24,803 nucleotides of DNA from Candidatus Baldrarchaeum yapensis (GTDB lineage: Archaea > Asgardarchaeota > Baldrarchaeia > Baldrarchaeales > Baldrarchaeaceae), in contig JAEOSH010000028.1 of the NCBI GenBank assembly GCA_016840465.1, positions 1 to 24,803 on the forward strand, written 5' to 3'. The stretch's first letter is position 1. Every line of letters begins with the position of its first letter. Shown piece after piece: positions 7,568 to 15,290 of this stretch. Made by a program: the position numbers and the translations under genes. The notes under the pieces were generated by a model. That model saw nothing but the letters and a program-made list of their open reading frames with translations. It was not told the DNA's origin and did not search any database.

Positions 7568-7903
7568 ATGTCCATTACCGCGGATGCTATTGCAAAGATC
7601 TTAGAGGAAAAGAAGGAGGCAATTAAGGACGACATCGCGGGACTCGAAAAGGTCTATCAGATAAAGTTTGAGGACAAGCCTGAAGAGAACTACTACATTC
7701 AGATCTCCGGTGGTGAGGTCAAGGTTGAGAAGGGAGAGCACTCAAGCCCAGATGTAACGTTCATTGCAACACTTGACACGTTCACAAAGATAGTCACCGG
7801 AGAACTCGATGCGACCGCTGCCTATATGAGTGGGCAATTAAAGATTGAGGGATCCCTCCCAGACGCAATTACCTTTGGAAACATTCTCCAGAAGCTTAGA
7901 TAA
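7568..7903 (+). CDS. SCP-2 sterol/lipid carrier family protein
   Basis: The 111-residue protein is a stand-alone SCP-2 domain, a small alpha/beta fold with a hydrophobic pocket that binds fatty acyl-CoA or other lipids in the cytoplasm. It shows the usual order: an N-terminal helix, YQIKFEDKPEENYYIQISGG, a long strand with SSPDVTFIATLDTFTKIVTGELDA, then AAYMSGQLKIEGSLPDAITF, which is the family's most conserved block (MxGKLKIxG). ATG 7568 follows GGAGG at 7555-7559; the frame upstream lacks the motif pattern. A T-rich tract after the stop looks like a terminator. No signal peptide is present. Confidence 0.9.
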   Translation: MSITADAIAKILEEKKEAIKDDIAGLEKVYQIKFEDKPEENYYIQISGGEVKVEKGEHSSPDVTFIATLDTFTKIVTGELDATAAYMSGQLKIEGSLPDAITFGNILQKLR

Positions 7904-7936
7904 TCGTATTTGAGAGGAAGAATAATACCATAAGAC

Positions 7937-7975
7937 TCCTTTTTTTATTTATTATTTTGTTTGCTTTTTTCTACA
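7937..7975 (+). terminator. Oligo-T terminator after SCP-2 gene
   Basis: The coding strand after the stop has successive T runs (CTCCTTTTTTTATTTATTATTTTGTTTGCTTTTTTC, in two parts), beginning about 35 nt after the stop codon. Archaeal RNA polymerase terminates at such oligo-T tracts without needing a hairpin. Confidence 0.6.
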
Positions 7976-8204
7976 AAAGATGCAGTAGGAAATACAGGTC
8001 CTATACTAGAGTAGTTTTGTTTAAATTTCCAGTCAAGTAGACAGTCTACCTGTGTGGATGGCACATTTATCGAACAAATGGTGTTAATATTGCTACTTAA
8101 TTAGAAAGTAATAAATACTACTACAAGCATTTGTAAAATCGAGAAACCACAACTACCAAATTTGATCCAATGCATGGAGAGATCTCTCTAGGGGTGCATT
8201 TTTT
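7976..8204. other. AT-rich intergenic region before KaiC-like gene
   Basis: No RNA gene or reading frame is supported. Several TATA-like stretches occur (for example AATAAATACTA near 8110). GGGGTG at 8191-8196 is the ribosome binding site for the ATG at 8205. Confidence 0.4.
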
Positions 8205-8933
8205 ATGGATTACGTCAGAACGGGCATAGAGGGACTCGATGAAATAGTGGGTGGGGGGATTCCTCGTGGTTCGACTGTTTTGATAACAGGGGAGAGCGGA
8301 ACTGGTAAAACAATTCTGGCTGTACAATTTATCGTAAACGGTATACTCAAATACGGCGAACCAGGACTTATAGTTACATGTGAGGAAGTTCCCGAAAAAT
8401 TGCGCGCTCGGATGCTCGCGTTTGGCTGGGATCTAAAAAAACTCGAGGAGAACGGCAAATTAATAACAATAGATCTCGCTAGTGTGAGAATAGGTGTGCC
8501 CGCAGAAACGAAGTTTCCGGAATACCAACCCCGCTCACTCGATCCTCAAAACCTGTTAGTATCGATATATAATGCAGTGAAGGAGCGCGGCATTAAGCGT
8601 GTGGCCATAGATTCGATTCCCGCCCTCGGGCTCCGTGTTGGTAGTGTTGAAGAGCTTAGAAACATAATATTCATGATGTGTGCACTTTTAAGCAAGATGG
8701 GGTGTACGACTTTTCTAGTTACCGAGACAACAGATGCTAGGAGAACAAGTCGATATGGGGTTGAGGAGTTCGTTTCTGATGGTATTATTGTATTAAGCTT
8801 GGTGAAAGATGAAAAAAGTGGAAGATGGATAAGAAAATTGTGGGTCAAAAAGATGCGTGGGACGAGGCACAGCCTAGATGAATGCGTTTTCGAGATTTTA
8901 GATGATGGAATACATGTGATGCGATCGCTGTAG
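8205..8933 (+). CDS. KaiC-like RecA-superfamily ATPase
   Basis: A single-domain KaiC-like ATPase of 242 residues, a widespread archaeal family related to RadA/RecA, often tied to signalling or motility regulation. It begins RTGIEGLDEIVGGGIPRG, followed by the Walker A motif GESGTGKT (29-36), the paired catalytic glutamates TCEE (Glu60, Glu61) and Walker B VAIDS (Asp136). The C-terminal part contains TTDARRTSRYGVEEFVSDGIIVL and KMRGTRHS, conserved in the family's subunit-interface region. It has one ATPase domain, unlike cyanobacterial KaiC with two. ATG 8205 follows GGGGTG with normal spacing. The gene stands alone, before the mobile-element region; a small RecA-like fragment on the far side of that region may be a broken relative. 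Confidence 0.92.
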   Translation: MDYVRTGIEGLDEIVGGGIPRGSTVLITGESGTGKTILAVQFIVNGILKYGEPGLIVTCEEVPEKLRARMLAFGWDLKKLEENGKLITIDLASVRIGVPAETKFPEYQPRSLDPQNLLVSIYNAVKERGIKRVAIDSIPALGLRVGSVEELRNIIFMMCALLSKMGCTTFLVTETTDARRTSRYGVEEFVSDGIIVLSLVKDEKSGRWIRKLWVKKMRGTRHSLDECVFEILDDGIHVMRSL

Positions 8934-9047
8934 GTATTTCATTGTGGTCCTTATTGGTGTTTTCTTCCCAGAATCTCAGTATACAAGCCGGAATGGTTGT
9001 ATGAGATGTTAAAAAAGAGCCTTGCGGAACTGTTACGGAAAAGCAAG

Positions 9048-9058
9048 CTTAAATATAC
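9048..9058 (+). promoter_or_regulatory. TATA-like box before broken HTH gene
   Basis: CTTAAATATAC lies about 30 nt upstream of the ATG at 9082, the expected spacing for an archaeal promoter with a short leader. Confidence 0.4.
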
Positions 9059-9081
9059 ATTTGGTTAACTTGTTTAACTCG

Positions 9082-9379
9082 ATGAAAATGGAGAAGATGA
9101 TGAAAGTTGGCAAAGTTGCGAAAATCTTGAACGTCAGTAGCACACTGTCCTGAACCGGATCAGGAAGGGTAAAATAAGAGCGTTGAGGCTCCCGGCGGGC
9201 GGTACTGGATCCCAGAGTCGGAGGTGCGGAGGATACTTGAGGGCGGAGGCGAAAAAGGCGTACGCGGTCCCGATAGATGATCCCCCGTAGATCTCATCTG
9301 GGACTACTTCGAAACAAGGAGGAGGGCACTGGAGGAAATCCTGAGGCACGTGAAGCGCTCGAAGAGCGGGAAGGCCTAA
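9082..9379 (+). pseudogene. Frameshifted MerR-like HTH gene of IS607-type element (orfA)
   Basis: From ATG 9082 one frame reads MKVGKVAKILNVSS, the first helix-turn-helix segment of a MerR/excisionase-type DNA-binding domain. The continuation is in other frames: HTVLNRIRKGKIRALRLP from about 9140, then RYWIPESEVRRILEGGGE from about 9196, together matching the orfA N-terminus of IS607-type transposons (TVxRWIRxGKIxAxRxxGGxxRIPESEI). A tail VDLIWDYFETRRRALEEI ends at TAA 9379. The serine-recombinase domain that normally follows is absent. At least two frameshifts and stops make this non-functional. It lies immediately upstream of a tnpB fragment, which supports the transposon assignment. Base composition becomes clearly GC-richer from about 9130. 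Confidence 0.65.
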
Positions 9380-9401
9380 CCCGAAGCCCGGCAGGGAGAG
9401 A

Positions 9402-9527
9402 AGGAGGCTGAGAAACGAACTCCTCAAAGACTGGGGGTACGCAAAACACCACGTCGACTCCGCAATAAACCTGCAATCGGGCCCATGAAGGGCCGGATCT
9501 CCCTCCTCAAGAGAGGCAGAGCGAAGG
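9402..9527 (+). pseudogene. tnpB: TnpB (transposon-encoded nuclease) internal fragment
   Basis: The frame from 9402 reads RRLRNELLKDWGYAKHHVD followed by SAINLQSGP, then after a frameshift near 9485 KGRISLLKRGRAK. This resembles the N-terminal third of archaeal TnpB proteins (W.YAKHHVDSAIN...KGW..LY.RGRAK). The true N-terminus and the RuvC-like catalytic two thirds are missing. The homology stops at the left inverted repeat of the next insertion sequence, so that element probably inserted into this gene. Nothing on the far side of the insertion resembles the rest of TnpB, so a deletion or rearrangement also occurred. Confidence 0.6.
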
Positions 9528-9547
9528 GAGCCCACCAAAAGGTTGTC
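9528..9547 (+). repeat. Left terminal inverted repeat of the insertion sequence
   Basis: GAGCCCACCAAAAGGTTGTC. It matches the reverse complement of 10564-10583 at all 20 positions. Inside this the two ends share scattered further matches. Confidence 0.9.
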
Positions 9548-9566
9548 CTTTGTCAAACCCTACACC

Positions 9567-10459
9567 TCAATCACCCCCGCCACCTATCCGCACAAAGAGG
9601 CCGGCCAGCGCCTCCAGCATCAGCATCCGCCTAACGTTGTGCGCCGCCCCACGCTCACCGTTCTTCCCTGCGATACCTCCGGGCCGAGAAACCCCCGGCC
9701 GCCCCCGGCGGAGAATGCGACACGAAAACACGCGCGACGGCCTCACCTGAAAGTCGATGCCCCTCCGAAACGCCTTCACGCAGTTCTCCCTCACGAAAAA
9801 CTCGCCATCCGCGTAGAGAGTCGAACCACGCGGAAGCACACCCATGGCCTCCGAGATGTCCCGCGACCGCGTCGCCCGCGCAAACGCGAACATGTACACC
9901 CCTATGTCGTAGATGAACTTTATGTCGACAGCGGGCCTCGAAAGCACGCCCCTGCCCCTCACAACCCTCTCCTCAAGAAATCCCGCCGAAACGGTGGTTC
10001 CGTCCCCAACGAACTCCTTAACGCCATCGCACCCCGAGAGATCCCAGATGAGGCGATGCCCCGATCTCTCAACCAGTTTAGGAACTCCAAGATTCACTGC
10101 CGGAGGCGGGGGTTCCTATAGTGGTAGCGCAACGTCTCCGCGGTCGGGACCCCGTGCTTCGCGTCGCCGGAAATTCTCATGTCGATCTCGGCCTCGATTG
10201 CGCGCCCCCTTATACTCTCGAAGTTGATGGGCTGTGGGGACATTTCCTTCAGGATCAGGAGGGCTACCACCATAAGCCTGTCGTACTTCGGGCGGGCGTG
10301 TGGGCTCGAGGGTGGCGCGTGTGTTTTCGAGAACTCCCTGAGGAGGCGGAGTGCGGTTTTAAAGGAGAGGGGTTTGCGGAGCAGGAGGAGAGCGTTGCGT
10401 CCATGCGGGACGTTTATATGCTGATGCTCACAACAGTAGTACTGGGCGTGGCCGGACAT
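9567..10459 (-). pseudogene. DDE transposase in two frames
   Basis: The upstream frame (10459-10094, 121 residues) starts at ATG 10459 after GGAGG and contains YYCCEHQHI, a possible zinc-binding motif, then a helical region (PKYDRLMVVALLILKEMS, TAETLRYHYRNP). It ends at TGA. The downstream frame continues from about 10100 to 9567 and carries the catalytic core: GDGTTVS (Asp32 counted from GTG 10097), LYADGEFF (Asp97) and NVRRMLMLEALAG (Glu162), the D-D-E triad with the usual C-terminal Asn/Glu helix. The frames are joined by a -1 shift, and a run of five C bases (minus strand AACCCCCG, just before the stop) is a natural slip site. Either programmed frameshifting or a single-base loss explains this. 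Total length of about 297 residues suits a 1-kb element. Confidence 0.7.
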
Positions 10460-10563
10460 CAGGCATCCTCCTGTCAGTTGGTTTGTCGGGTAGTATTACG
10501 ATGCCAGCCGTGCCCTTCTACTGTTTTGCATACTTGTCATAGACAATCATTAGCTTGGCAAGA

Positions 10564-10583
10564 GACAACCTTTTGGTGGGCTC
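10564..10583 (-). repeat. Right terminal inverted repeat of the insertion sequence
   Basis: GACAACCTTTTGGTGGGCTC, a perfect reverse complement of the left end at 9528-9547. Confidence 0.9.
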
Positions 10584-10746
10584 GGGGAACATAGTGATAT
10601 TAGATGTAACAACGGATCTTTTAGAGATCTTTAGAACGATCAACACGTATAAGGTTCTGATAAAGTTAACTGAAATGCTCATCGAGCGTGAGTGCGGCGT
10701 CGTAGTGATGCTGAATAGGAACCTGAAGAAAAGGACATTAGGGTGA
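10584..10746 (+). pseudogene. 3' gene fragment, possibly RecA/KaiC-like
   Basis: After the insertion sequence a frame of about 53 codons reads NIVILDVTTDLLEIF, then TYKVLIKLTEMLIERE and CGVVVMLNRNLKKRT before TGA 10746. The hydrophobic strand ending in Asp, the helices and the second strand resemble the Walker-B region and next strand of RecA/KaiC-like ATPases, but there is no diagnostic motif. Its composition is AT-richer than the insertion sequence, like host genes. It is probably the 3' end of a host gene whose front was lost when the mobile elements inserted and recombined. It could instead be a very short gene starting at GTG near 10591, but no ribosome binding site supports that. Confidence 0.4.
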
Positions 10747-11022
10747 TGCGTGCACTTGTCACGTGCAGATAGGATCAGTGGGGCGGGACACAATCATCCT
10801 ATCGTCAATAGGTTTAGGGGAGGGCATCATCATCTCCGAAGATAATAATAGTTATCTCTAAACAAAAGCTTAACGTAAGCATACGGCCATTATCCGGGGA
10901 ACTACTCCTGAATGGTAAGATTCTCTTTTAGTCAGGCAGACCGTTAAAAGTCCTTATGACACTTGAAGTGCGGGAAGTTTAAGTTTGACGAAAGTAGTAT
11001 TTGAGGGTGTGGTGGTGATAAC
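10747..11022. other. Promoter region of the aldehyde oxidoreductase operon
   Basis: No gene is seen. A TATA-like AGTTTAAGT lies at 10976-10984, about 43 nt before the GTG start, and GGTGGTGAT directly precedes that start. Short inverted repeats (for example TAGGAT...ATCCTA, 10770-10802) are too weak to interpret. Confidence 0.4.
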
Positions 11023-12855
11023 GTGAAGGGATGGACAGGCAGGTTTCTAAGGGTAAACTTGTCAGAGCAGTCCACATCCGTGCAAGAATACGAACCATCG
11101 CTTGCAAGGGCGTTTCTAGGTGGAAGAGGATTTGCAATAAAAATATTATGGGATGAGTTGAGAGCAGGAACTGCCCCCCTTTCCCCAGAAAATATATTGG
11201 TGTTTATGGCGGGACCGCTGACAGGGTTACCTGTTCCGAGCAGTGGGAAACTCGTTGTGGCCGCAAAGAGTCCCCTGACTAGTGGCTATGGAGATGGAAA
11301 TCTGGGCTCTCGTGCTGCTGTTATGCTAAGAAGAGCGGGATATGATGGCATTATAATAAAGGGAGCGAGCGATAAACCCGTTTACCTGTACATTGAGAAC
11401 GAAAAAGTCGAATTTCTTAATGCTGACGACCTGTGGGGGATGAGTACCTTTGACACTGAGAAAAAGCTCAGTGAGACGCATGGCAAAGATGTGGGGATCC
11501 TCTGTATAGGCCCCGCGGGGGAAAATTTGGTTCTTTACGCTAATGTTCATTCTCAGGAGGGAAGAGCCGGTGGAAGGCCGGGTATGGGTGCAGTTATGGG
11601 CTCCAAGAAACTAAAAGCAATAGTAATCCGAGGAACGAGGGAGATCGAGACTGCAAACCCAGAAGAGTTGAAGCGACTGGGAGAAGAAGGATACGAGGAG
11701 ATAAAGAAAAAGCCAAATTACGATTTCTGGCGAAGGCAGGGAACAATGGCAACTGTAGAATGGAGTCAGGAGAATTCCGTTTTGCCGACTTTTAACTTCA
11801 GAGAGGGTGAGTTTGAGAATGCTGACAAGATCGGCGGATATGCAATGGAAAAAATAAAGGTTCTCCAGAGGGGATGTCCCTACTGCAACATGATATGTGG
11901 CAATGTTGTCGAGGATGCGGAGGGCAAACGTGTTGAACTCGATTATGAGAACGTGGCAATGTTGGGCTCAGACATAGGCCTCGGAGATCTCAAGAAAATT
12001 TCGGTACTCAACAGACTGGCGGACGAGTACGGTATCGACACCATTTCAGTTGGTAATGCTATAGGCTTCGCAATGGAGGCCTCCGAGAAGAAACTATTAA
12101 AGGAGAAGATCGAATGGGGAGATTTTGATGCGGCAAAAACACTATTGGAGGACATAGTATTTAAGAGGAATGACATAGGGAGACTTCTCGCAAACGGCGT
12201 CAAATACGCAGCTGAAAAACTTGGAAACAACTCCAAGGATTGGGCCATGCAGGTCAAAGGCCTTGAAATCTCCGCTTATGATTGTCATTTTGCACCTGCG
12301 ATGGCTCTCTCCTTCGGAACCTCGCCCATTGGCGCCCACCATAAGGATGCCTGGGTAATTGCATGGGAGGTTCAGGTGGGCCGTGAGTCGTACACGAGGG
12401 AGAAGGTTGCCAAGGTCATAGAGTTGCAGAGAATACGTGGGGGAGTCTTCGAATGTTTAACTGCATGTAGACTTCCATGGATAGAATTAGGTTTTGAGTT
12501 GGATTGGTATCCTAAATTCTTAAAGGCAGCAACAGGCATGGAGTTCACATTCGACGAGTTATACAGGATCGCGGACAGGATATATACCCTGATAAGAGCC
12601 TTCTGGATCAGAGAATTCAGGGGGAGATGGGGAAGAGAGATGGACATTCCGCCGGCCCGCTGGTTTAAAGAGCCGTTGACTAAGGGGAGATATAAGGGCA
12701 AAACTCTCGACCTTGAAAAATACAATCAGATGCTATCATGGTATTATGAGATGAGGGGATGGGACGAGCGGGGCGTACCCACAAAGAAGGCTCTAAAAGA
12801 TCTTGGACTAGAAAATATTATTACAGAACTTGAGAAAATTATCACATTAAAGTAA
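11023..12855 (+). CDS. aor: Aldehyde:ferredoxin oxidoreductase (tungsten pterin enzyme)
   Basis: Enzymes of this family oxidise aldehydes to carboxylic acids with ferredoxin as acceptor, using a tungsten bis-pyranopterin and one [4Fe-4S] cluster. The 610-residue protein starts [13 protein letters not shown], the family N-terminus. It has the pterin-binding stretches [10 protein letters not shown] (about 90-99) and [20 protein letters not shown]. The cluster ligands are CPYCNMIC (Cys285, Cys288, Cys292) plus a distant Cys478 or Cys482 in [11 protein letters not shown]. The length matches characterised archaeal AORs (about 605). The substrate class (AOR, FOR, GOR and others) cannot be fixed by eye. 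The GTG start follows GGTGGTGAT. It is the first gene of an operon with a MoaD-like protein (11-bp gap) and a metallo-beta-lactamase-fold protein. Confidence 0.95.
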   Translation: MKGWTGRFLRVNLSEQSTSVQEYEPSLARAFLGGRGFAIKILWDELRAGTAPLSPENILVFMAGPLTGLPVPSSGKLVVAAKSPLTSGYGDGNLGSRAAVMLRRAGYDGIIIKGASDKPVYLYIENEKVEFLNADDLWGMSTFDTEKKLSETHGKDVGILCIGPAGENLVLYANVHSQEGRAGGRPGMGAVMGSKKLKAIVIRGTREIETANPEELKRLGEEGYEEIKKKPNYDFWRRQGTMATVEWSQENSVLPTFNFREGEFENADKIGGYAMEKIKVLQRGCPYCNMICGNVVEDAEGKRVELDYENVAMLGSDIGLGDLKKISVLNRLADEYGIDTISVGNAIGFAMEASEKKLLKEKIEWGDFDAAKTLLEDIVFKRNDIGRLLANGVKYAAEKLGNNSKDWAMQVKGLEISAYDCHFAPAMALSFGTSPIGAHHKDAWVIAWEVQVGRESYTREKVAKVIELQRIRGGVFECLTACRLPWIELGFELDWYPKFLKAATGMEFTFDELYRIADRIYTLIRAFWIREFRGRWGREMDIPPARWFKEPLTKGRYKGKTLDLEKYNQMLSWYYEMRGWDERGVPTKKALKDLGLENIITELEKIITLK

Positions 12856-12866
12856 AGTGAAGGTGC

Positions 12867-13109
12867 ATGAGAAGCACCGAGACCCGTAAAGTTTGTGTTA
12901 AACTGCTCGGATATATTGCGGAGATGCTTGGATTTAGGAACAGGGAACTGAATATCGGAAAAGGGCTGAGAGTAAGAGAGTTACTTAAAGGAGTAAATGT
13001 TGACGAAAAGCGTATTATTGTGCTAATCAATGGAAAACCGGCAAACATGGACTCTATCTTACGTGGTGGAGAATATGTGGTTATAATGCCAGTAGTTGGA
13101 GGCGGATAG
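12867..13109 (+). CDS. moaD: MoaD/ThiS-like ubiquitin-fold sulfur carrier
   Basis: The 80-residue protein has the beta-grasp pattern: VKLLGYIAEMLGFRNREL, then LRVRELLKGV, IIVLINGKPA and a C-terminus GEYVVIMPVVGGG. The terminal Gly-Gly is the site that is adenylated and thiocarboxylated so that MoaD can give sulfur to the pterin in MPT synthase. Archaeal relatives (SAMPs) can also modify proteins. Following an AOR gene directly is a common arrangement and supports a role in making its tungstopterin. One extra Gly precedes the Gly-Gly end. AAGGTG lies just before the ATG. It is separated by 8 bp from the next gene. Confidence 0.88.
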   Translation: MRSTETRKVCVKLLGYIAEMLGFRNRELNIGKGLRVRELLKGVNVDEKRIIVLINGKPANMDSILRGGEYVVIMPVVGGG

Positions 13110-13117
13110 GTGATTTT

Positions 13118-14020
13118 ATGGAAATCCTTAAAGTAACGGACAGAGTTCACCTCATAATCGGGGAAAATAAGGGAAGATATCCGTACTCAAACTCACTTTT
13201 TATAAAAGACGAGAAAAACGTACTTATAGACACAGGGATCGGCGCTAAACAGATAAAAGAGCTTACTAAGGATGTAAAAATTGATATTGTGGTAAATTCG
13301 CATTTTCACGAGGATCATATAGCATTCAACAAAATGTTTTCTAAGTCTAAGATATGTGCACACGAACTTGACGCACCTGCAATTATGTCCATTGACAGGT
13401 TAATAGAGTTGTACGGTCCGAGAGATACGATGGCCGTAAAATATATCGAGTCTTTTATCCGGGAGACCTACAATCTTCAAAACTCACGAGTGGATATGAC
13501 GTTTAGAGACGGATTTGTTTTCCAACTAGGCGAACTGCGAATGGAAGTCGTACATACACCTGGCCACTCTGCAGGCCATTGCTGTTTCCTCATACCGGAA
13601 GAAGGTGTGATTTTTCTTGCGGATATAGATTTGACATCATTTGGTCCATGGTACGGCTGTGTTGACTCCGATGTAGATGCCTTTCTGAAATCGATCGAGA
13701 AAGTGAAAAAAGAAAGATTTGAGGTTGCCGTAACTAGTCATAAAAATGTAGTTTTTGAAAGAGAAGATGCGATACTTGCACTGGACAAATATGCTTCAAA
13801 AATTTTCGAAAGAGAGCGTAAGATACTCGATCTCTTAACGAAACCCAAGAGCTTGGACGAAATTGCAGAAAGATTTCCAATCTATGGAAAACCATATGAA
13901 CCAAAAGAAATTTTTCTGCTCTTTGAGAAAACTATGATAAAAAAGCATTTGAAGAGGCTTATTAAGCAAGGCCTTGTCGGGTTTGATGAAAAATCTGGAA
14001 AGTTTTTTGCTAATCCTTAA
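13118..14020 (+). CDS. Metallo-beta-lactamase-fold hydrolase with C-terminal winged-helix region
   Basis: The 300-residue protein has the metal motif SHFHEDH (His62, His64, Asp66, His67), VVHTPGHSAGH (His150 as ligand), ADID (Asp169) and TSHKN near 232, so two zinc ions are likely. Residues about 240-300 (LDLLTKPKSLDEIAERF, then a helix and LVGFDEKSGKFFA) look like the winged-helix tail found in LACTB2-type members. That subgroup includes endoribonucleases and thioesterases, so the substrate is unknown. ATG 13118 follows GGTGAT. As third gene after AOR and MoaD it may act on a product of the aldehyde pathway, for example a thioester, but this is inference. Its end overlaps the convergent luciferase-fold gene by 11 nt. 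Confidence 0.85.
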   Translation: MEILKVTDRVHLIIGENKGRYPYSNSLFIKDEKNVLIDTGIGAKQIKELTKDVKIDIVVNSHFHEDHIAFNKMFSKSKICAHELDAPAIMSIDRLIELYGPRDTMAVKYIESFIRETYNLQNSRVDMTFRDGFVFQLGELRMEVVHTPGHSAGHCCFLIPEEGVIFLADIDLTSFGPWYGCVDSDVDAFLKSIEKVKKERFEVAVTSHKNVVFEREDAILALDKYASKIFERERKILDLLTKPKSLDEIAERFPIYGKPYEPKEIFLLFEKTMIKKHLKRLIKQGLVGFDEKSGKFFANP

Positions 14021-15062
14021 ATGCCGGAATAATTTTCTCGGAGTATATCTTTAGAACTTCCTTCGGACGCGGCCCGACGTTTATTATTATCAGGTGTTTC
14101 AATCCCGCTTTACGGAAACGCTCAATCTGATCTATACAATCTTCCGGCGTACCGACAATGAAGAACTCCATTGCCACGTCATCCGGAACATAACTCGCCA
14201 GCCTTGCGAATTCAGTAAGCTTCTCTTGTGTCACAAGCAAGTCTGTTGAGTAGTACAGAGGGCTTATCTTCTCCGGAAGTTTTATTTCAAATCCCGCCTC
14301 CTGAACCTTACCATACATTGCAACAACAATTCCCTTATATGCGCGAATTCTCGCTATGGCCTCATTTCTATCGTGCGAAACTGCGGTATATATTTGGATT
14401 GCCGTGTCTATATCGTCTAAAGATCTTCCGCTTCTCTCAAGACCCCTTTTTACGTCCTCTAGATGTTTTTTATAAGTTTCCGGAGTTTCTATCATTGGCA
14501 TCCATCCTTCACAGCATTCTCCCGTGAATTCTCTGCTTTTAACGCTATTAGCCCCCACATATATTGGTATACTTCCACGAACTGGGGTTATCTGCAAAAA
14601 TGCATTGTTGAACTTGAAAAATTTTCCATCATATGAGAACCTTTCTCCCCTCCACAATCTCCTTAGTAAGTAAATGGCCTCTTTCAGCCTACTAAATGGC
14701 TTCTCAAATGGAAGTCCAAATGGTGTCAAATTCATAATTTCCCCGGCTCCAAGCCCCAAGAACATTCGACCACTAGACAAATGATCTATTGTTGCGGCGA
14801 GTTGGGCAAGAACCGCCGGATGATATCTTATCACATCTGAAACACCAGTCCCTATGGTGACACGTATCGTTTTAACAGCAAGTGCTGCGAGTATTCCAAA
14901 GGCATTTGGAGTAAATCCTGGTGGAACCATTAATAGATGATCGGGAACCACTATTGAGTCAAACCCCGCGTCTTCTGTCATTTTAGCGATTTCCATCACT
15001 TTGTTGACTGGCGGCATCGGCGGTGAAAGCACCATGCCGAATTTCATAGGTTCACTTCTCAT
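14010..15062 (-). CDS. Luciferase-like (LLM class) F420- or FMN-dependent oxidoreductase
   Basis: The 350-residue protein is a TIM-barrel luciferase-fold enzyme of the Mer/Fgd type. Signatures include KFGMVLSPPMPPVNKVMEIA at the start, DAGFDSIVVPDHLLM, TIRVTIGTGVSDVIRYHPAVL, GRMFLGLGAGE and IPIYVGANSVKSREFTGE, then FIVGTPEDCIDQIERFRKAG and HLIIINVGPR near the C-terminus. F420-dependent relatives in archaea include methylenetetrahydromethanopterin reductase (Mer); this one shows that overall plan, but whether it is true Mer cannot be decided by eye. ATG 15062 is preceded by GGTGGT. An upstream extension to 15176 has no coding character. On the minus strand a TATA-like CATTTTAAAG lies about 30 nt upstream. 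No other methanopterin gene is nearby. Confidence 0.85.
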   Translation of the reverse strand: MRSEPMKFGMVLSPPMPPVNKVMEIAKMTEDAGFDSIVVPDHLLMVPPGFTPNAFGILAALAVKTIRVTIGTGVSDVIRYHPAVLAQLAATIDHLSSGRMFLGLGAGEIMNLTPFGLPFEKPFSRLKEAIYLLRRLWRGERFSYDGKFFKFNNAFLQITPVRGSIPIYVGANSVKSREFTGECCEGWMPMIETPETYKKHLEDVKRGLERSGRSLDDIDTAIQIYTAVSHDRNEAIARIRAYKGIVVAMYGKVQEAGFEIKLPEKISPLYYSTDLLVTQEKLTEFARLASYVPDDVAMEFFIVGTPEDCIDQIERFRKAGLKHLIIINVGPRPKEVLKIYSEKIIPAFKD

Positions 15063-15084
15063 GGTACCACCCGATGAGATTATC

Positions 15085-15096
15085 ACTTTAAAATGA
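15085..15096 (-). promoter_or_regulatory. TATA-like box for luciferase-fold gene
   Basis: The minus strand reads CATTTTAAAGTG about 28 nt before the ATG at 15062, the expected spacing for an archaeal TATA box with a short leader. Confidence 0.4.
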
Positions 15097-15290
15097 TCGG
15101 TTATGAACTTGTAAGAATTTCCCGCAACGCAGTATTTACGATTTAAAATTACATCTAGCAACATATAAATGGACAAAATTCATAACAGGTTCCATGGGGT
15201 AGATCGAGAACAAATTATTCATTTGACAAGGTCTCATACTACTAGGTGGGATACTTACTAATAAGTGGAGAAGCCGTCGGCGTGGTATCC

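Larger units (their letters stand above)
9528..10583 (-). mobile_element. Insertion sequence, DDE transposase type, 1056 bp
   Basis: The element is bounded by 20-bp perfect inverted repeats: GAGCCCACCAAAAGGTTGTC at 9528-9547 and its reverse complement at 10564-10583. Between them lies one transposase gene on the minus strand, in two overlapping frames. The element interrupts a tnpB remnant on the left. The two bases flanking each end (GG) are the only possible target duplication; longer ones do not match, which fits either an unusual insertion or later recombination. The body is GC-rich compared with host genes, suggesting recent arrival from a GC-richer archaeon. I cannot assign the IS family by eye; size and DDE spacing suggest the IS4/IS5-like superfamily. 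Confidence 0.8.

Noticed and set aside
7377-7604. Frame upstream of and overlapping the SCP-2 gene
   Set aside because: No ribosome binding site or family motif; it overlaps the well-supported SCP-2 start in another frame.
9134-9556. Minus-strand frame across the broken HTH/tnpB region
   Set aside because: The plus strand carries the HTH and TnpB homology in pieces; the minus frame has no domain and partly translates the inverted repeat.
9543-10121. Long plus-strand frame through the insertion sequence
   Set aside because: It is antisense to the DDE transposase, Pro/Arg-rich as expected from a GC-rich shadow frame, and has no recognisable domain.
9526-10585. Target-site duplication of the DDE insertion sequence
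   Set aside because: Only GG matches on both sides of the inverted repeats; two G bases in a GC-rich context are not evidence of a duplication.
10748-10802. Short inverted repeats before the AOR gene
   Set aside because: Stems of 5-6 bp with unequal loops are expected by chance in a stretch of this length.
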